Below, in pieces: positions 35,125 through 44,264 of a stretch of DNA of 54,232 bases. Positions within the stretch are counted from its first letter, which is position 1. Each line of letters begins with the position of its first letter. The notes beneath the pieces were generated by a model. The model worked only from the letters and a program-made list of their open reading frames with translations, was not told the DNA's origin and did not search any database. Source of the DNA: an uncultured Flavobacteriales bacterium (GTDB taxonomy: Bacteria; Bacteroidota; Bacteroidia; Flavobacteriales_E; Vicingaceae); the NCBI GenBank assembly GCA_913048175.1, contig CAJWVX010000004.1, positions 1 to 54,232 on the forward strand, in the 5' to 3' direction. Position numbers and translations under genes: made by a program.

Positions 35125-38049
35125 ATGAAGATAAAACTATTATCACTTATTACTCTTGCCCTTTTTATTGCCTCTTGTGGTGGTGATGCAAAAAAAGAAA
35201 CTGAGGCAACTCACAAATATGAATATGAAACTGTAGAAGGTGATGCCTTAAATACCTTTATATATACCCTAGATAATGGGTTAAAAGTATACATGTCGGT
35301 TAATAAGGATGAGCCGAGAATTCAAACAAACATTGCTGTTAATACTGGAAGTAAACAAGATCCTTCTGATGCAACAGGATTAGCTCATTATTTAGAGCAC
35401 ATGGTATTTAAAGGAACTTCTAAAATTGCTACCATTAACTGGGAAAAAGAAAAAGTTCTTTTAAAGCAAATTTCAGATTTATATGAAAAAAGAAGAACTA
35501 TTACTGACGAAGCGGAAAGAAAAGCGCTTTACCAACAAATTGATAGTGTTTCTGGTGAAGCTGCAAAATATGCAGTAGCTAATGAGTACGACAAAATGAT
35601 TAGCTCAATTGGAGCTAAAGGTACAAATGCATACACATCTGTTGAGCAAACTGTTTATATTAATGATATCCCATCAAACGAGATGGAGAAATGGTTGGCT
35701 ATCGAGTCTGAAAGATTTAGCGAATTAGTTTTAAGATTATTCCATACAGAACTGGAGGCTGTTTATGAAGAATATAATAGAGGTAAAGACAATGATTATC
35801 GCTTGACTTACTCTACAATGAATGAGAACTTATTTAAGAAACATACTTATGGTACTCAATCAACAATTGGTACAAGTGAGCATCTTAAAAATCCTTCAAT
35901 GGAAAAGATTCACCAATATTTTAGCGATAGGTATGTAGCTAACAATATGGCAATTGTACTTTCTGGAGATTTAGATCCAGATAATACTATTGATTTAATT
36001 AAAAAATATTTTGGAGACTATAAAAGTAAAGAAGTACCAACTTTTACTCCAGCTGTAGAAGATCAAATTACTGAACCGGTATATGTTACTGTAAAAGGAA
36101 GTAATGCTGAATGGGTAAACATTGGATATAGATTACCAGGTGTAAAAAATGAAGACATTTTTATGTTAAACCTTTTTGATGGATTATTAAATAATGGACA
36201 AGCTGGACTTATTGATTTAGATCTTATTAAAGGACAAAAAGTATTGGATGCTTATTCAAGTCCAAATACAATGAAAGATTACTCTGTTTTTCAGTTATCT
36301 GGAAATCCAAGAGAAGGACAATCTTTAGAAGAAGTTAAAGATTTATTATTAGCTCAGATTGAAAAAATTAAAGCTGGAGAATTCGAAGAATGGATGTTAC
36401 CTGCAGTAATTAAAGATTTCAAATTAAGAGAACAACAACGTAACCAATATAACTCTGCAAGGGCTGGAAAAATGACTGATGCTTTTATCATGGGTGAAGA
36501 TTGGGCAACTGTTGTAAACACAAACGATAAACTAAGTAAAGTAACTAAGACTGATATTATTGCTTTTGCAAACAAGTACTTTAACGAAAACTATGTAGTT
36601 GTTTACAAAAAAACTGGTGAAGGTGATAACCCTAAAGTAGAAAAACCAGCAATTACTCAGGTTCAATTAAACAGAGATACTACATCTGCATTTGCTGCAA
36701 AATTCGAGAACATGGAATCATCAAGAATGACTCCGGTTTTTGATAACTATAAAGAAGATATTACTGAAGATAAGCTATCTTCTGGCGTACCTCTTTATTA
36801 TGTAGAAAATACAACTAACGAAACTTTTAGCTTGAACTACATTTTAGATATGGGTTCTTATAGCGATAAAGAAATGGCTTTAGCTGTAGAGTATTTAGAG
36901 TATTTAGGCACGGATAAGTATTCAGCTAACGAATTACAGTTAGAATTATTTAAATTAGGATTAAGCTATAGCGTTTATGCTGCAGAAGAAAGAGTTTATG
37001 TAACTCTATCAGGATTAGATGAATCTTTAGAAGAAGGTATTAAATTATTTGAGCACATCTTAGCAAACGTTGAACCTAACCAAGAAGCATTTGAAAATGG
37101 TGTTGCTGATAAGTTAAAAGATAGAGCAGATACTAAACTGAACAAAGGAGCAATTCTTTATGGTGGTTTAATGAACAAGGGAATGTATGGAGAAGATTCT
37201 CCAATTAAAAATATTTTAAGTGCAGAAGAATTAAAAGCTCTTGATCCTATCAACTTAGTATCTAAGATTAAAGAGATAACTTCTTATGAGCATTACATCT
37301 ACTATTATGGAAGAAAAAACCTTGAGGCTGTAAAAACTCTTTTAAATGAAAACCACAAAACTCCAGAAACATTAAAACCTTTAGTTGCCGCAAAAGAGTT
37401 TACCGAAATGACTATGGAGAGTAACAAAGTTTATTTTGTGAACTATGAAATGGTGCAATCTGAAGTAATGATGCTTTCTAATGCCGGAGCTTATAATGAA
37501 GACTTAGCAGCTACAACAAACGTATTTAACCAATACTTTGGTGGTGGTTTATCTTCTATTATCTTTCAAGAAATTAGAGAATCTAAAGCTTTAGCTTATT
37601 CTGCATATGCAGCTTACACTACTCCAAGAAAAACTAACAAATCTCATTATGTTAGAGCTTATATCGGAACACAAGTAGATAAATTAGCAGATGCTAAAAA
37701 AGCTATCATGGAATTAATGAATGAAATGCCAGAAGTTGAAGATCAGTTTCAAGATTCTAAAATGGCAGCTTTAAAGAAGATTGAAACTTCAAGGACAAAG
37801 CGCTCAAGATTATTCTGGAATTATTTAGCTGCTAAAGAAATGGGTAGAGATTATGATTTAAACGAAAAAATATACCCTCAGATTAAAACATTAGAATTAG
37901 CTAATCTAAAAACATTTTTCAATAAAAACATTGCTGGAAAGAACTACACATATTTAGTTATTGGAAACAAGGAGCTAATTGACATGGATATTCTTAAAGA
38001 AATGGGAGAGTTTCAAGAATTAACTTTAGAAGAGATTTTCGGATACTAA
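35125..38049 (+). CDS. M16 family zinc metallopeptidase, lipoprotein
   Basis: A 974-residue periplasmic or surface lipoprotein: the ATG at 35125 gives MKIKLLSLITLALFIASC with the lipobox ending at Cys18. It holds the inverted zinc motif HYLEH (HxxEH) and the downstream Glu in EAVYEEYNR, so the first M16 half is catalytic. The second half (from about residue 560) has the M16 C-domain pattern, FGGGLSSIIFQEIRESKALAYS, without HxxEH, as in pitrilysin-type clam-shell enzymes. Such enzymes degrade short peptides held inside the chamber. The coiled insertion at about residues 105-145 between the His motif and the Glu is longer than in pitrilysin. A terminator follows; the promoter region is the 129-nt gap after dnaX. 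Confidence 0.93.
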   Translation: MKIKLLSLITLALFIASCGGDAKKETEATHKYEYETVEGDALNTFIYTLDNGLKVYMSVNKDEPRIQTNIAVNTGSKQDPSDATGLAHYLEHMVFKGTSKIATINWEKEKVLLKQISDLYEKRRTITDEAERKALYQQIDSVSGEAAKYAVANEYDKMISSIGAKGTNAYTSVEQTVYINDIPSNEMEKWLAIESERFSELVLRLFHTELEAVYEEYNRGKDNDYRLTYSTMNENLFKKHTYGTQSTIGTSEHLKNPSMEKIHQYFSDRYVANNMAIVLSGDLDPDNTIDLIKKYFGDYKSKEVPTFTPAVEDQITEPVYVTVKGSNAEWVNIGYRLPGVKNEDIFMLNLFDGLLNNGQAGLIDLDLIKGQKVLDAYSSPNTMKDYSVFQLSGNPREGQSLEEVKDLLLAQIEKIKAGEFEEWMLPAVIKDFKLREQQRNQYNSARAGKMTDAFIMGEDWATVVNTNDKLSKVTKTDIIAFANKYFNENYVVVYKKTGEGDNPKVEKPAITQVQLNRDTTSAFAAKFENMESSRMTPVFDNYKEDITEDKLSSGVPLYYVENTTNETFSLNYILDMGSYSDKEMALAVEYLEYLGTDKYSANELQLELFKLGLSYSVYAAEERVYVTLSGLDESLEEGIKLFEHILANVEPNQEAFENGVADKLKDRADTKLNKGAILYGGLMNKGMYGEDSPIKNILSAEELKALDPINLVSKIKEITSYEHYIYYYGRKNLEAVKTLLNENHKTPETLKPLVAAKEFTEMTMESNKVYFVNYEMVQSEVMMLSNAGAYNEDLAATTNVFNQYFGGGLSSIIFQEIRESKALAYSAYAAYTTPRKTNKSHYVRAYIGTQVDKLADAKKAIMELMNEMPEVEDQFQDSKMAALKKIETSRTKRSRLFWNYLAAKEMGRDYDLNEKIYPQIKTLELANLKTFFNKNIAGKNYTYLVIGNKELIDMDILKEMGEFQELTLEEIFGY

Positions 38050-38078
38050 CACTTAAATAAATTAGAAAAAAGACTATT

Positions 38079-38122
38079 AGTCCGGAGTTAGAAATTACAA
38101 CCTTCTTACTTCGGACTTTTTT
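38079..38122 (+). terminator. Terminator of the M16 peptidase gene
   Basis: A 10-bp stem with one G-T pair (38079-38088 with 38108-38117) and a run of seven T or more. The following gene-free stretch (38123-38387) holds a weak small hairpin (38235-38255), the rpsP promoter box and the leader hairpin. Confidence 0.85.
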
Positions 38123-38325
38123 TATTCGAATGTTTTAACAAGCTATTTTCTATCTCTTTTTAACCTTACATACCCCTTTAAGGTTTAAATTCTTAGTGAT
38201 TAAAAACGGGCCAGAATTTTAGTCAACGAAAAAAAAGGATGTAGCTTCTATCCTTAACGCAAAAGAGTTTTTTTAATCTAAAAAAGTTTATTTTGAGTTG
38301 AAGTGTTTTATTTCCAATTAAATCT

Positions 38326-38333
38326 TAAATTTG
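38326..38333 (+). promoter_or_regulatory. Candidate -7 box of rpsP-rimM
   Basis: TAAATTTG matches TAnnTTTG exactly, 54 nt before the rpsP start codon. The -33 element is poor. Start expected near 38340. Confidence 0.45.
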
Positions 38334-38336
38334 CAC

Positions 38337-38355
38337 CCCAATAATTTTTATTGGG
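38337..38355 (+). promoter_or_regulatory. Hairpin at the 5' end of the rpsP message
   Basis: CCCAATAA, 3-nt loop, TTATTGGG: a perfect 8-bp stem located at or next to the expected transcription start, 32 nt before the ATG. It lacks a T run, so it is not a terminator. It could stabilise the 5' end or be a binding site for a ribosomal protein (speculative). Confidence 0.45.
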
Positions 38356-38387
38356 ATTAACTATTTATTAATTAAATTCTTAAAAAA

Positions 38388-39071
38388 ATGCCTACAAAAA
38401 TTAGATTACAAAGACACGGTAAAAAACGTTACGCTTATTACCACGTAGTTGTAGCAGACGCTCGTGCCCCACGTGATGGGAAATTCATTGAAAAATTAGG
38501 TACTTACAATCCAAACGAAAATCCTGCTAGGATTGATATTGATTTTGACAGATCTCTTCACTGGGTAAAAGAAGGTGCACAGCCTACTGACACTGTTAGA
38601 GCTTTATTATCATACAAAGGAATAATGCATAAAGATCACCTTGATAGAGGTGTTATTAAAGGTGCTTTAACTCAAGATCAAGCTGACAAGAAATTTGAAG
38701 CATGGATGACAGAAAAAGAATCAAAAGTTGTTGGTAAAAAAGATGGTTTAGCTAAAGCTGCAGATGCAGATTCTAAGGCTAGATTAGCTGCTGAAACTGA
38801 AATAAAAAATAAGAGAGCTTCCGAAGTATTGGCTAAGCAATCTGAATTAGCTGCTGCTGTTGAAGCTGAAGCTGCTGAAAAAGCTGCTATTGCTGCTGAA
38901 AAAGCTGCTGAAAAAGCTGCATTAGCTAATCCTGTAAAAGAAGAAGCTCCTGCTAAAGAAGCTACTCCAGAAGCAAAAGAAGAAGCTCCTGTTGCAGAGG
39001 CAAAAGAAGAAGCTGCTCCAGAAGCGAAAGCTGAAGAAGCTCCTGCTGCTGAAGAGAAAAAAGAAAACTAA
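38388..39071 (+). CDS. rpsP: 30S ribosomal protein S16 with long charged tail
   Basis: A 227-residue protein. The first 80 or so residues are the S16 core (TKIRLQRHGKKRYAYYHVVV, DGKFIEKLGTYNPN, HWVKEGAQPTDTVRALLSYKG). From about residue 100 there is a tail made almost only of Ala, Glu, Lys and Pro, with repeats of the kind AAEKAA and EEAPA. S16 tails of this sort occur in many Bacteroidota; this one nearly triples the protein. The tail is predicted helical or disordered and probably points away from the 30S surface. rimM follows after 5 nt; rpsP-rimM is a widely conserved pair. Confidence 0.95.
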   Translation: MPTKIRLQRHGKKRYAYYHVVVADARAPRDGKFIEKLGTYNPNENPARIDIDFDRSLHWVKEGAQPTDTVRALLSYKGIMHKDHLDRGVIKGALTQDQADKKFEAWMTEKESKVVGKKDGLAKAADADSKARLAAETEIKNKRASEVLAKQSELAAAVEAEAAEKAAIAAEKAAEKAALANPVKEEAPAKEATPEAKEEAPVAEAKEEAAPEAKAEEAPAAEEKKEN

Positions 39072-39076
39072 AACAG

Positions 39077-39616
39077 ATGAACTTAGACGAGTGCCACTAT
39101 ATCGGTTACACCTCTAAAGTTCACGGAAAACAAGGGGAACTCATCATTAAGTTAGATGTAGATTTTCTTGAAGAAATACAAAAACAGGAATCAGTGCTTA
39201 TCCAAATGAATAATGGAGATAATTCGCTGATTCCTTTTTTTATATCCAAATCTCACTTTCAAAACGATGGTACTTTACGTATTAAATTTGAAGATGTAGA
39301 TGACATTGCTACAGCCAAAAATCTTTCTGGTAAAGGCATTTACATCTTAAATAAAAACTTACCTACTCAAACTGGCAATAATTTTTACCACCATGAGGTT
39401 ATAGATTTCAAAGTAATTGACACCAATTATGGAGAAGTTGGAACAGTATTTCATATTCTGAACCAAACAAAACAATCAATTTTTGAAGTTATCAATTCTG
39501 ATGACAAAGAAATTATGATCCCTGTTGTTGATCATATCATAGATAAGATTGACAGAGAAAACAAAACCATTACCGTTACCACTCCCGATGGTTTAATAGA
39601 TTTGTATTTAGAGTAA
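39077..39616 (+). CDS. rimM: Ribosome maturation factor RimM
   Basis: A 179-residue 16S rRNA processing factor acting on the 30S head (near S19 and S13). The start MNLDECHYIGYTSKVHGKQGELIIK matches the RimM_N domain, and the PRC-barrel domain is seen in VIDTNYGEVGTVFHILNQTKQSIFEV and MIPVVDHIIDKIDRENKTI. It starts 5 nt after rpsP, and is followed 33 nt later by a small membrane protein gene on the same strand. Confidence 0.95.
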   Translation: MNLDECHYIGYTSKVHGKQGELIIKLDVDFLEEIQKQESVLIQMNNGDNSLIPFFISKSHFQNDGTLRIKFEDVDDIATAKNLSGKGIYILNKNLPTQTGNNFYHHEVIDFKVIDTNYGEVGTVFHILNQTKQSIFEVINSDDKEIMIPVVDHIIDKIDRENKTITVTTPDGLIDLYLE

Positions 39617-39649
39617 AAGTCAATACGTTTTAATATTTACTCTAATTGA

Positions 39650-39847
39650 ATGCAAAGACTGATTAAATTTCTGAAAAATAGTTGGGTTCTTAAACTCGTT
39701 TTAGCAGTAATATTTATCTACTTAATCTCTTCCATTTTTAGAGATGGTGTTCGAATCTCTGAACTAATAATATTTATTATTGTAGCTCTTTTTTTCATCT
39801 GGGGATATAGTACCGATATTAAAAACTCCTTAAAAAAGAATACATAA
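39650..39847 (+). CDS. Small two-helix membrane protein, unknown function
   Basis: A 65-residue protein with two hydrophobic helices (WVLKLVLAVIFIYLISSIF and ISELIIFIIVALFFIWGYS), a basic N-terminus and a Lys-rich C-terminus. I do not recognise a family. It lies 33 nt after rimM and 14 nt before the methyltransferase gene, all on one strand, so it is probably part of that transcript. The start MQRLIKFLKNSW is the only ATG in a good position. Confidence 0.6.
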   Translation: MQRLIKFLKNSWVLKLVLAVIFIYLISSIFRDGVRISELIIFIIVALFFIWGYSTDIKNSLKKNT

Positions 39848-39861
39848 TTCGAGGTTAATTA

Positions 39862-40557
39862 ATGTTCCAATTCAAACACTTCTCAATTAAACAAGATAGT
39901 TCTGCCATGAAGGTTGGAACAGATGGCGTTTTATTAGGTGCTTGGTCAACCACTAAAGAAAATACTATTTTAGATATTGGAACAGGAACAGGTTTAATCG
40001 CAATTATGTTAGCTCAAAGATCTGGCAATGTAATTATTGATGCTATAGAACTAGAAGGAGAAGCCTACAAAGAAGCCACAGAAAATATTGCTAATTGTAA
40101 TTGGTCAGATAAAATAACTTCTCATAATTGCTCAATCCAAGATTATCAAACAGAAAAAAAATATGATTCAATAGTAAGCAATCCTCCTTTCTTTATTGAT
40201 TCTACTAAAGCTCCGAAGTCTGACAGAAGTTCAGCAAGGCATACAGATGATTTATCTTTTCGCGATTTAATTAATTCAGTAATTAGACTTTTAAAACCTG
40301 ATGGAATATTCTCTTTGATTTTACCAACAGTTGAAGCAGAACAGTTTATTGATTTGGCAAAACAAGAACAACTTTTCTTAAATCGAAAATGTATCGTAAA
40401 ACCAAATCCAACAAAACCTGCTAAACGCGTATTAATGGAATTCTCATTTTATTCCAATACAATCATAAAAGAAGAATTGACTATTGAAACTGAGACAAGA
40501 CATAAATACACAAAAGAATACATATCTTTAACCAAAGATTTTTATTTGAAGTTTTAA
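39862..40557 (+). CDS. tRNA1(Val) adenine-N6 methyltransferase-like protein
   Basis: A 231-residue class I SAM methyltransferase. It starts FQFKHFSIKQDSSAMKVGTD, the standard N-terminus of the TrmN6/YfiC family. The SAM loop is DIGTGTGLIAIMLAQ (about 38-52), and the catalytic NPPF motif lies in SNPPFFID, marking N6-adenine methylation. TrmN6 modifies A37 of tRNA1(Val); in other phyla the substrate may differ. fdhD follows after 2 nt, with no known functional link. Confidence 0.9.
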   Translation: MFQFKHFSIKQDSSAMKVGTDGVLLGAWSTTKENTILDIGTGTGLIAIMLAQRSGNVIIDAIELEGEAYKEATENIANCNWSDKITSHNCSIQDYQTEKKYDSIVSNPPFFIDSTKAPKSDRSSARHTDDLSFRDLINSVIRLLKPDGIFSLILPTVEAEQFIDLAKQEQLFLNRKCIVKPNPTKPAKRVLMEFSFYSNTIIKEELTIETETRHKYTKEYISLTKDFYLKF

Positions 40558-40559
40558 GT

Positions 40560-41354
40560 ATGGCATTTGACAATTATCAGGGAAGAAAATTTATTGATGG
40601 AAGCATCACTAATGTAAATGATAATTTAACAGTAGAACAAGCTTTACAAATAAACATTAACAGGAAACCTTTTTCAATTACCATGAGAACTCCTGGTAAC
40701 GATGAAGAATTAATTAGGGGACTACTTTACTCAGAAGATATTTACAGAAGTAGCGTGAACTTAAATATTGAGTTAGCTGAAAATAAAGAAAAATCTACTA
40801 CTGAAGCTAATATTGAAATTGATGAAAGCCTTTTAAAATCTGGTTATTTAAACAGTAGGAGTTTTTTATCCGCAGCCTCATGCGGTATTTGTGGTAAAAC
40901 TGAATTAGATGATATTGACACTTCTTGTAAAGTTGATGACAAGAATCAACTAAGCTTAACCAAATTGCTAAAGATGTTTGATGTGATGAAAGCGGCTCAA
41001 CATACATTTCATAAATCTGGAGGATCGCATGCTGCGGCTGCATTCACAAACAATGGTGAGCTACTATCCATTAGAGAGGACATAGGAAGACATAATGCTG
41101 TAGACAAAGTAATTGGGCATCTAATCAATAAGAACAGCTTAAAAAGCGCTAAATGCTTAACTGTTAGCGGAAGAATATCTTACGAAATAATATCAAAAGC
41201 ATTTGCAGCTAAAATTCCAATATTAGCTGCAGTTTCTGCTCCATCAACACTATCTGTAGATTTTGCCAAAGAACTTGGAATTACCTTATTAGGTTTTTGC
41301 AGAGAGAATAAAGCAACTTGTTATTCTCATCCGAATAGAATTTTATCTAAGTAA
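40560..41354 (+). CDS. fdhD: FdhD, formate dehydrogenase accessory sulfurtransferase
   Basis: A 264-residue cytosolic protein that passes sulfur from a cysteine desulfurase to the bis-MGD cofactor of formate dehydrogenase and related Mo/W enzymes. It shows the sulfur-carrying CGICGK (Cys108 and Cys111), the nucleotide-binding FHKSGGSHAAAAF, EDIGRHNAVDKVIG and the SGRISYEI block, all in normal order. No formate dehydrogenase or cofactor genes are within the window, so its client lies elsewhere (ActB does not hold Mo in known complexes). It starts 2 nt after the methyltransferase gene and its end overlaps the convergent T9SS gene by 12 nt. Confidence 0.95.
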   Translation: MAFDNYQGRKFIDGSITNVNDNLTVEQALQININRKPFSITMRTPGNDEELIRGLLYSEDIYRSSVNLNIELAENKEKSTTEANIEIDESLLKSGYLNSRSFLSAASCGICGKTELDDIDTSCKVDDKNQLSLTKLLKMFDVMKAAQHTFHKSGGSHAAAAFTNNGELLSIREDIGRHNAVDKVIGHLINKNSLKSAKCLTVSGRISYEIISKAFAAKIPILAAVSAPSTLSVDFAKELGITLLGFCRENKATCYSHPNRILSK

Positions 41355-42881
41355 GGTTATCTTACCTCTTTTAGAATACTTTTCTCCATCAATAGAAATA
41401 AATTCGATTAAATAGATATAAATATCTTGCGGACAATCAGAACCAGAATTATTAAAAGTTCCATTCCAAGATTGATTTATATCTTTGGTTTCAAAAATTA
41501 CCTCTCCCCATTTATTATAGATTTGAAAAAAATAAGATGCTGGATCTGTAAAAGTTAACACCGGTTTAAATTCAGGGTTATAACTACCATTAGGAGTAAA
41601 TGCATTTGGAATAAACAAAATTGGTTCATGTAACGCACACGCCTCATTAGACAAACTACTTGCAGGGATAGATCCATCTAAATGAAGCCCTGCATTTTCA
41701 TAAGCAATTACTTTATAACAAAACTCGCCATCTCCATAAAATGCTTTTGTAATATCATCTTCATAAACCAAAATTCCAGCAAAACTAGAAAAGGTTTGAA
41801 TGGAGCCTGACTCCCAAACTCCAGCAACTGCTCTAAACAACTCATATCTATCAACACCATTTTCCCAACCTTCATAAGCTGTAAAAGAAATTGTGTTTGT
41901 TGCATCTAATTGGCTTGATTCTACATTTACAAGAATCGTGCTCCCATAATTGACGGGATCCCCTTCTGCACCACAACTATCAATAGGGAATGCCTTATAA
42001 TAATATGCTGTACTATTTGCTTTTACACCATTATCATCTGTGAAAATTGGAGAAGGATTATTACTTGCACTTACTGAACCTACGGTAACATAATTTCCGT
42101 TTAAACTTGCAGATCGCTTTATCCTGTATGAACTAATATTTGCAAGAACATCAACATTAAACTGTATCGTAATTTGAGTAGAATCTACAACGGTTGTTGT
42201 ATATAAATAATTGTATGTTGGCTTAATCAACGCATTTGGCGTTGATAAAATAGTGTTTGAACTGGAGCTAAATAGTCCTGCACCAAAATTTTCAAAACCT
42301 TCAACATAAAATTCATAAAAATCACCTTCAATAACGTTCGGAAAAATGGTATCTAAAGATAAAGTAGAGGTGAATAAATTATAACCTCCATTATTAATAT
42401 TTACATAAATATTATAGAGCACATTTGTTCCAGAATTAAAATCATCATAAGCATTCCAGTTTAATAGAATAGAACCACGACAAACATCAAAAAAATCTTC
42501 TATTAAAATTGTATGATGTCGATTAGCATCAGTTAAACTAGCCTTTTCGCAACCATCAACAGCTGCGACACTCAACTCTACAGGTTCAAAACTTGAATTA
42601 TTAATTGGATGACCTGCAGGAAGCGTAAAACAACTATCTACCCCACTTACTACACCTACACTATCACTAACAAGTGGATTATTAGGATTAACACTATATA
42701 TTACATAACGAATGATTCCATCAGGGTCAGTAACATGTTGCCAACAAATAGTAACATTTCCTGCAGCATCAACAGTAATACTTTCTACCAACGGAAAACT
42801 TGTATCTAAACCATCTGCGCAATCGGCACGAACCTGGCAAAATCCAAAAAGTAATAATATGATTAACCCTAACTTTTTCAA
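41343..42881 (-). CDS. T9SS type B secreted protein (gliding motility-associated C-terminal domain)
   Basis: A 512-residue exported protein. A signal peptide (MKKLGLIILLLFGFCQVRA) leads to four or so fibronectin type III-like beta domains with VTICWQHVTDPDGIIRYVIYS and similar strands. The last about 90 residues are the type B sorting signal: LFIPNAFTPNGSYNPEFKP, YNKWGEVIFETKD, WNGTFNNSGSDCPQDIYIY. Proteins with this end are exported by the Por/gliding system and often stay at the cell surface; many are large adhesins. Its function is unknown. Its stop overlaps the convergent fdhD stop region by 12 nt, with no terminator between them. Confidence 0.88.
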   Translation of the reverse strand: MKKLGLIILLLFGFCQVRADCADGLDTSFPLVESITVDAAGNVTICWQHVTDPDGIIRYVIYSVNPNNPLVSDSVGVVSGVDSCFTLPAGHPINNSSFEPVELSVAAVDGCEKASLTDANRHHTILIEDFFDVCRGSILLNWNAYDDFNSGTNVLYNIYVNINNGGYNLFTSTLSLDTIFPNVIEGDFYEFYVEGFENFGAGLFSSSSNTILSTPNALIKPTYNYLYTTTVVDSTQITIQFNVDVLANISSYRIKRSASLNGNYVTVGSVSASNNPSPIFTDDNGVKANSTAYYYKAFPIDSCGAEGDPVNYGSTILVNVESSQLDATNTISFTAYEGWENGVDRYELFRAVAGVWESGSIQTFSSFAGILVYEDDITKAFYGDGEFCYKVIAYENAGLHLDGSIPASSLSNEACALHEPILFIPNAFTPNGSYNPEFKPVLTFTDPASYFFQIYNKWGEVIFETKDINQSWNGTFNNSGSDCPQDIYIYLIEFISIDGEKYSKRGKITLLR

Positions 42882-42899
42882 AATAAGTCTTTAAAGTAG

Positions 42900-42907
42900 C
42901 AAATATA
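42900..42907 (-). promoter_or_regulatory. Candidate -7 box of the T9SS type B gene
   Basis: TATATTTG on the minus strand, 18 nt before the ATG at 42881. The box is exact; no clear -33 element. Confidence 0.4.
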
Positions 42908-42935
42908 CTACGCTTAAGACTTTAAAATGTTGTGT

Positions 42936-43496
42936 TTAGTTGCTTTTTTCTTTCGGAAAACTTAACTCTCCTTTTTTTAACTTGTTATAACGATCAACCA
43001 AAATAGCTAATAACATACTAAATGAAGTCATCGCTTCTTTAGTAGCAGAGCTGATTTCAGCACCTTTTAACTTTAACAATAAAAACCCATAAAGACCAAT
43101 TAAACAAGTATGCACTTCATTGGTCGATTCTCCACCAGACTTTAACATAAAGTTATTTAAGTTATCTTTTGCAGCCATGTATGCTTCTTGATACTTGGCA
43201 TCTTGCATAGTGGTTAATAACGAATTATGGAGATTATTTAACTCTCCCATATATTTCAAAGTAGAACTTAAATGTCCTTTATCTGAAATACCTTCTTTCA
43301 TCATTTGCTCAATCAAATTCTGATACCACAGTTTTATCTCATACTGAACCTCTTTATCCGTATTAAACTTGCTAATAATTGTATCAGTTAGCTGAGATAA
43401 ATCAAAATGGTGAGAACGAATGATATCCTCTATCTGCCACATGTACAAAATGTACTCAGCAATGTTTGATTTTTCTTTTTCTTTTGCAATTAACAT
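42936..43496 (-). CDS. DUF4924 family protein
   Basis: A 186-residue soluble, mostly helical protein with no signal peptide. The start IAKEKEKSNIAEYILYMWQIEDIIRS and the central LIEQMMKEGISDKGHLSS are the pattern of DUF4924, a Bacteroidota family of unknown function. Its start codon overlaps the OmpH-like gene stop (shared base at 43496), so the two are co-translated. It may take part in the same envelope process, but there is no direct evidence. Confidence 0.85.
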   Translation of the reverse strand: MLIAKEKEKSNIAEYILYMWQIEDIIRSHHFDLSQLTDTIISKFNTDKEVQYEIKLWYQNLIEQMMKEGISDKGHLSSTLKYMGELNNLHNSLLTTMQDAKYQEAYMAAKDNLNNFMLKSGGESTNEVHTCLIGLYGFLLLKLKGAEISSATKEAMTSFSMLLAILVDRYNKLKKGELSFPKEKSN

Positions 43497-44137
43497 TACT
43501 TTTCTTCTTTTGGTGCGTTGTCTAAATCATACTGCTTGTTTAAACCTTCAACAATTTGATTTGTAATATTAATTCCTTCATTATAATCCAACACAACATT
43601 ACCTACCTGCGATGCTCCAATGATTAAATTATATTGCGACTCCTCATTAAATTCTTTAATAAAACCTTTAACGTTATTTTGGAACTCTTCGTTTAATTTA
43701 CCCTCTTCATTCTGAAATTTAGCAGCGAAATCATCTCTCATCTGATACAGCACTTGCTCTTCTTCTGCTAATTCTTTTTGTCTCATCTGACCTTCAAACT
43801 GAGTCATGGTTGGAGCTTTTTTCTGAAAAACCATTACTTTCTTCTCAAAAACAGCAGACTTTGATTGCAATTCTTTTTCATATTTAGCCTGTCTCCTTTT
43901 TAATTTATTAATCAATTCAGAATACAACTTGTAATTAGACTGTAAAGAATCTACATTTAGATAAGCTATCTTAGAAGAAATATTTTCTTCCTCAACAGGT
44001 TCATCCATTGTTTCGTTTTCTATTTTAGCTACTACATTTTCTTCGTGTACTTTAGGAAGGTTTGAAAAATGTAAATAAAATAAAATGGCAACAGCCAAAA
44101 CTAATAAAGCATTTAATGCTAATGAAATATTTTTCAT
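43496..44137 (-). CDS. OmpH/Skp family periplasmic chaperone-like protein
   Basis: A 213-residue protein with an N-terminal membrane helix (LALNALLVLAVAILFYLHFS) kept as anchor rather than cleaved, then an acidic linker and the OmpH core from IAYLNVDSLQSNYKLY. A long coiled coil of charged residues (about 85-165, LINKLKRRQAKYEKELQSK onwards) corresponds to the Skp tentacles. It ends YNLIIGASQVGNVVLDYNEG, the conserved strand pair. Skp holds outer-membrane proteins during transit. A DUF4924 gene follows with a 1-nt overlap. Confidence 0.85.
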   Translation of the reverse strand: MKNISLALNALLVLAVAILFYLHFSNLPKVHEENVVAKIENETMDEPVEEENISSKIAYLNVDSLQSNYKLYSELINKLKRRQAKYEKELQSKSAVFEKKVMVFQKKAPTMTQFEGQMRQKELAEEEQVLYQMRDDFAAKFQNEEGKLNEEFQNNVKGFIKEFNEESQYNLIIGASQVGNVVLDYNEGINITNQIVEGLNKQYDLDNAPKEEK

Positions 44138-44264
44138 CTAATAATTATTTAATAATATTCTATCTTTCTATTTATTGCAGCAAAAATGAGCAATATTATT
44201 AAGGTGGGTTCTAAAAAATGTAAAGAATTATAAAAGGAAAATTTTATAATATGCGCTATTTTAA

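Noticed and set aside
38235-38255. Small hairpin AAGGAT/ATCCTT with later T run, possible small RNA
   Set aside because: Only six base pairs, T run is over 10 nt away, no promoter in front; not enough for a call.
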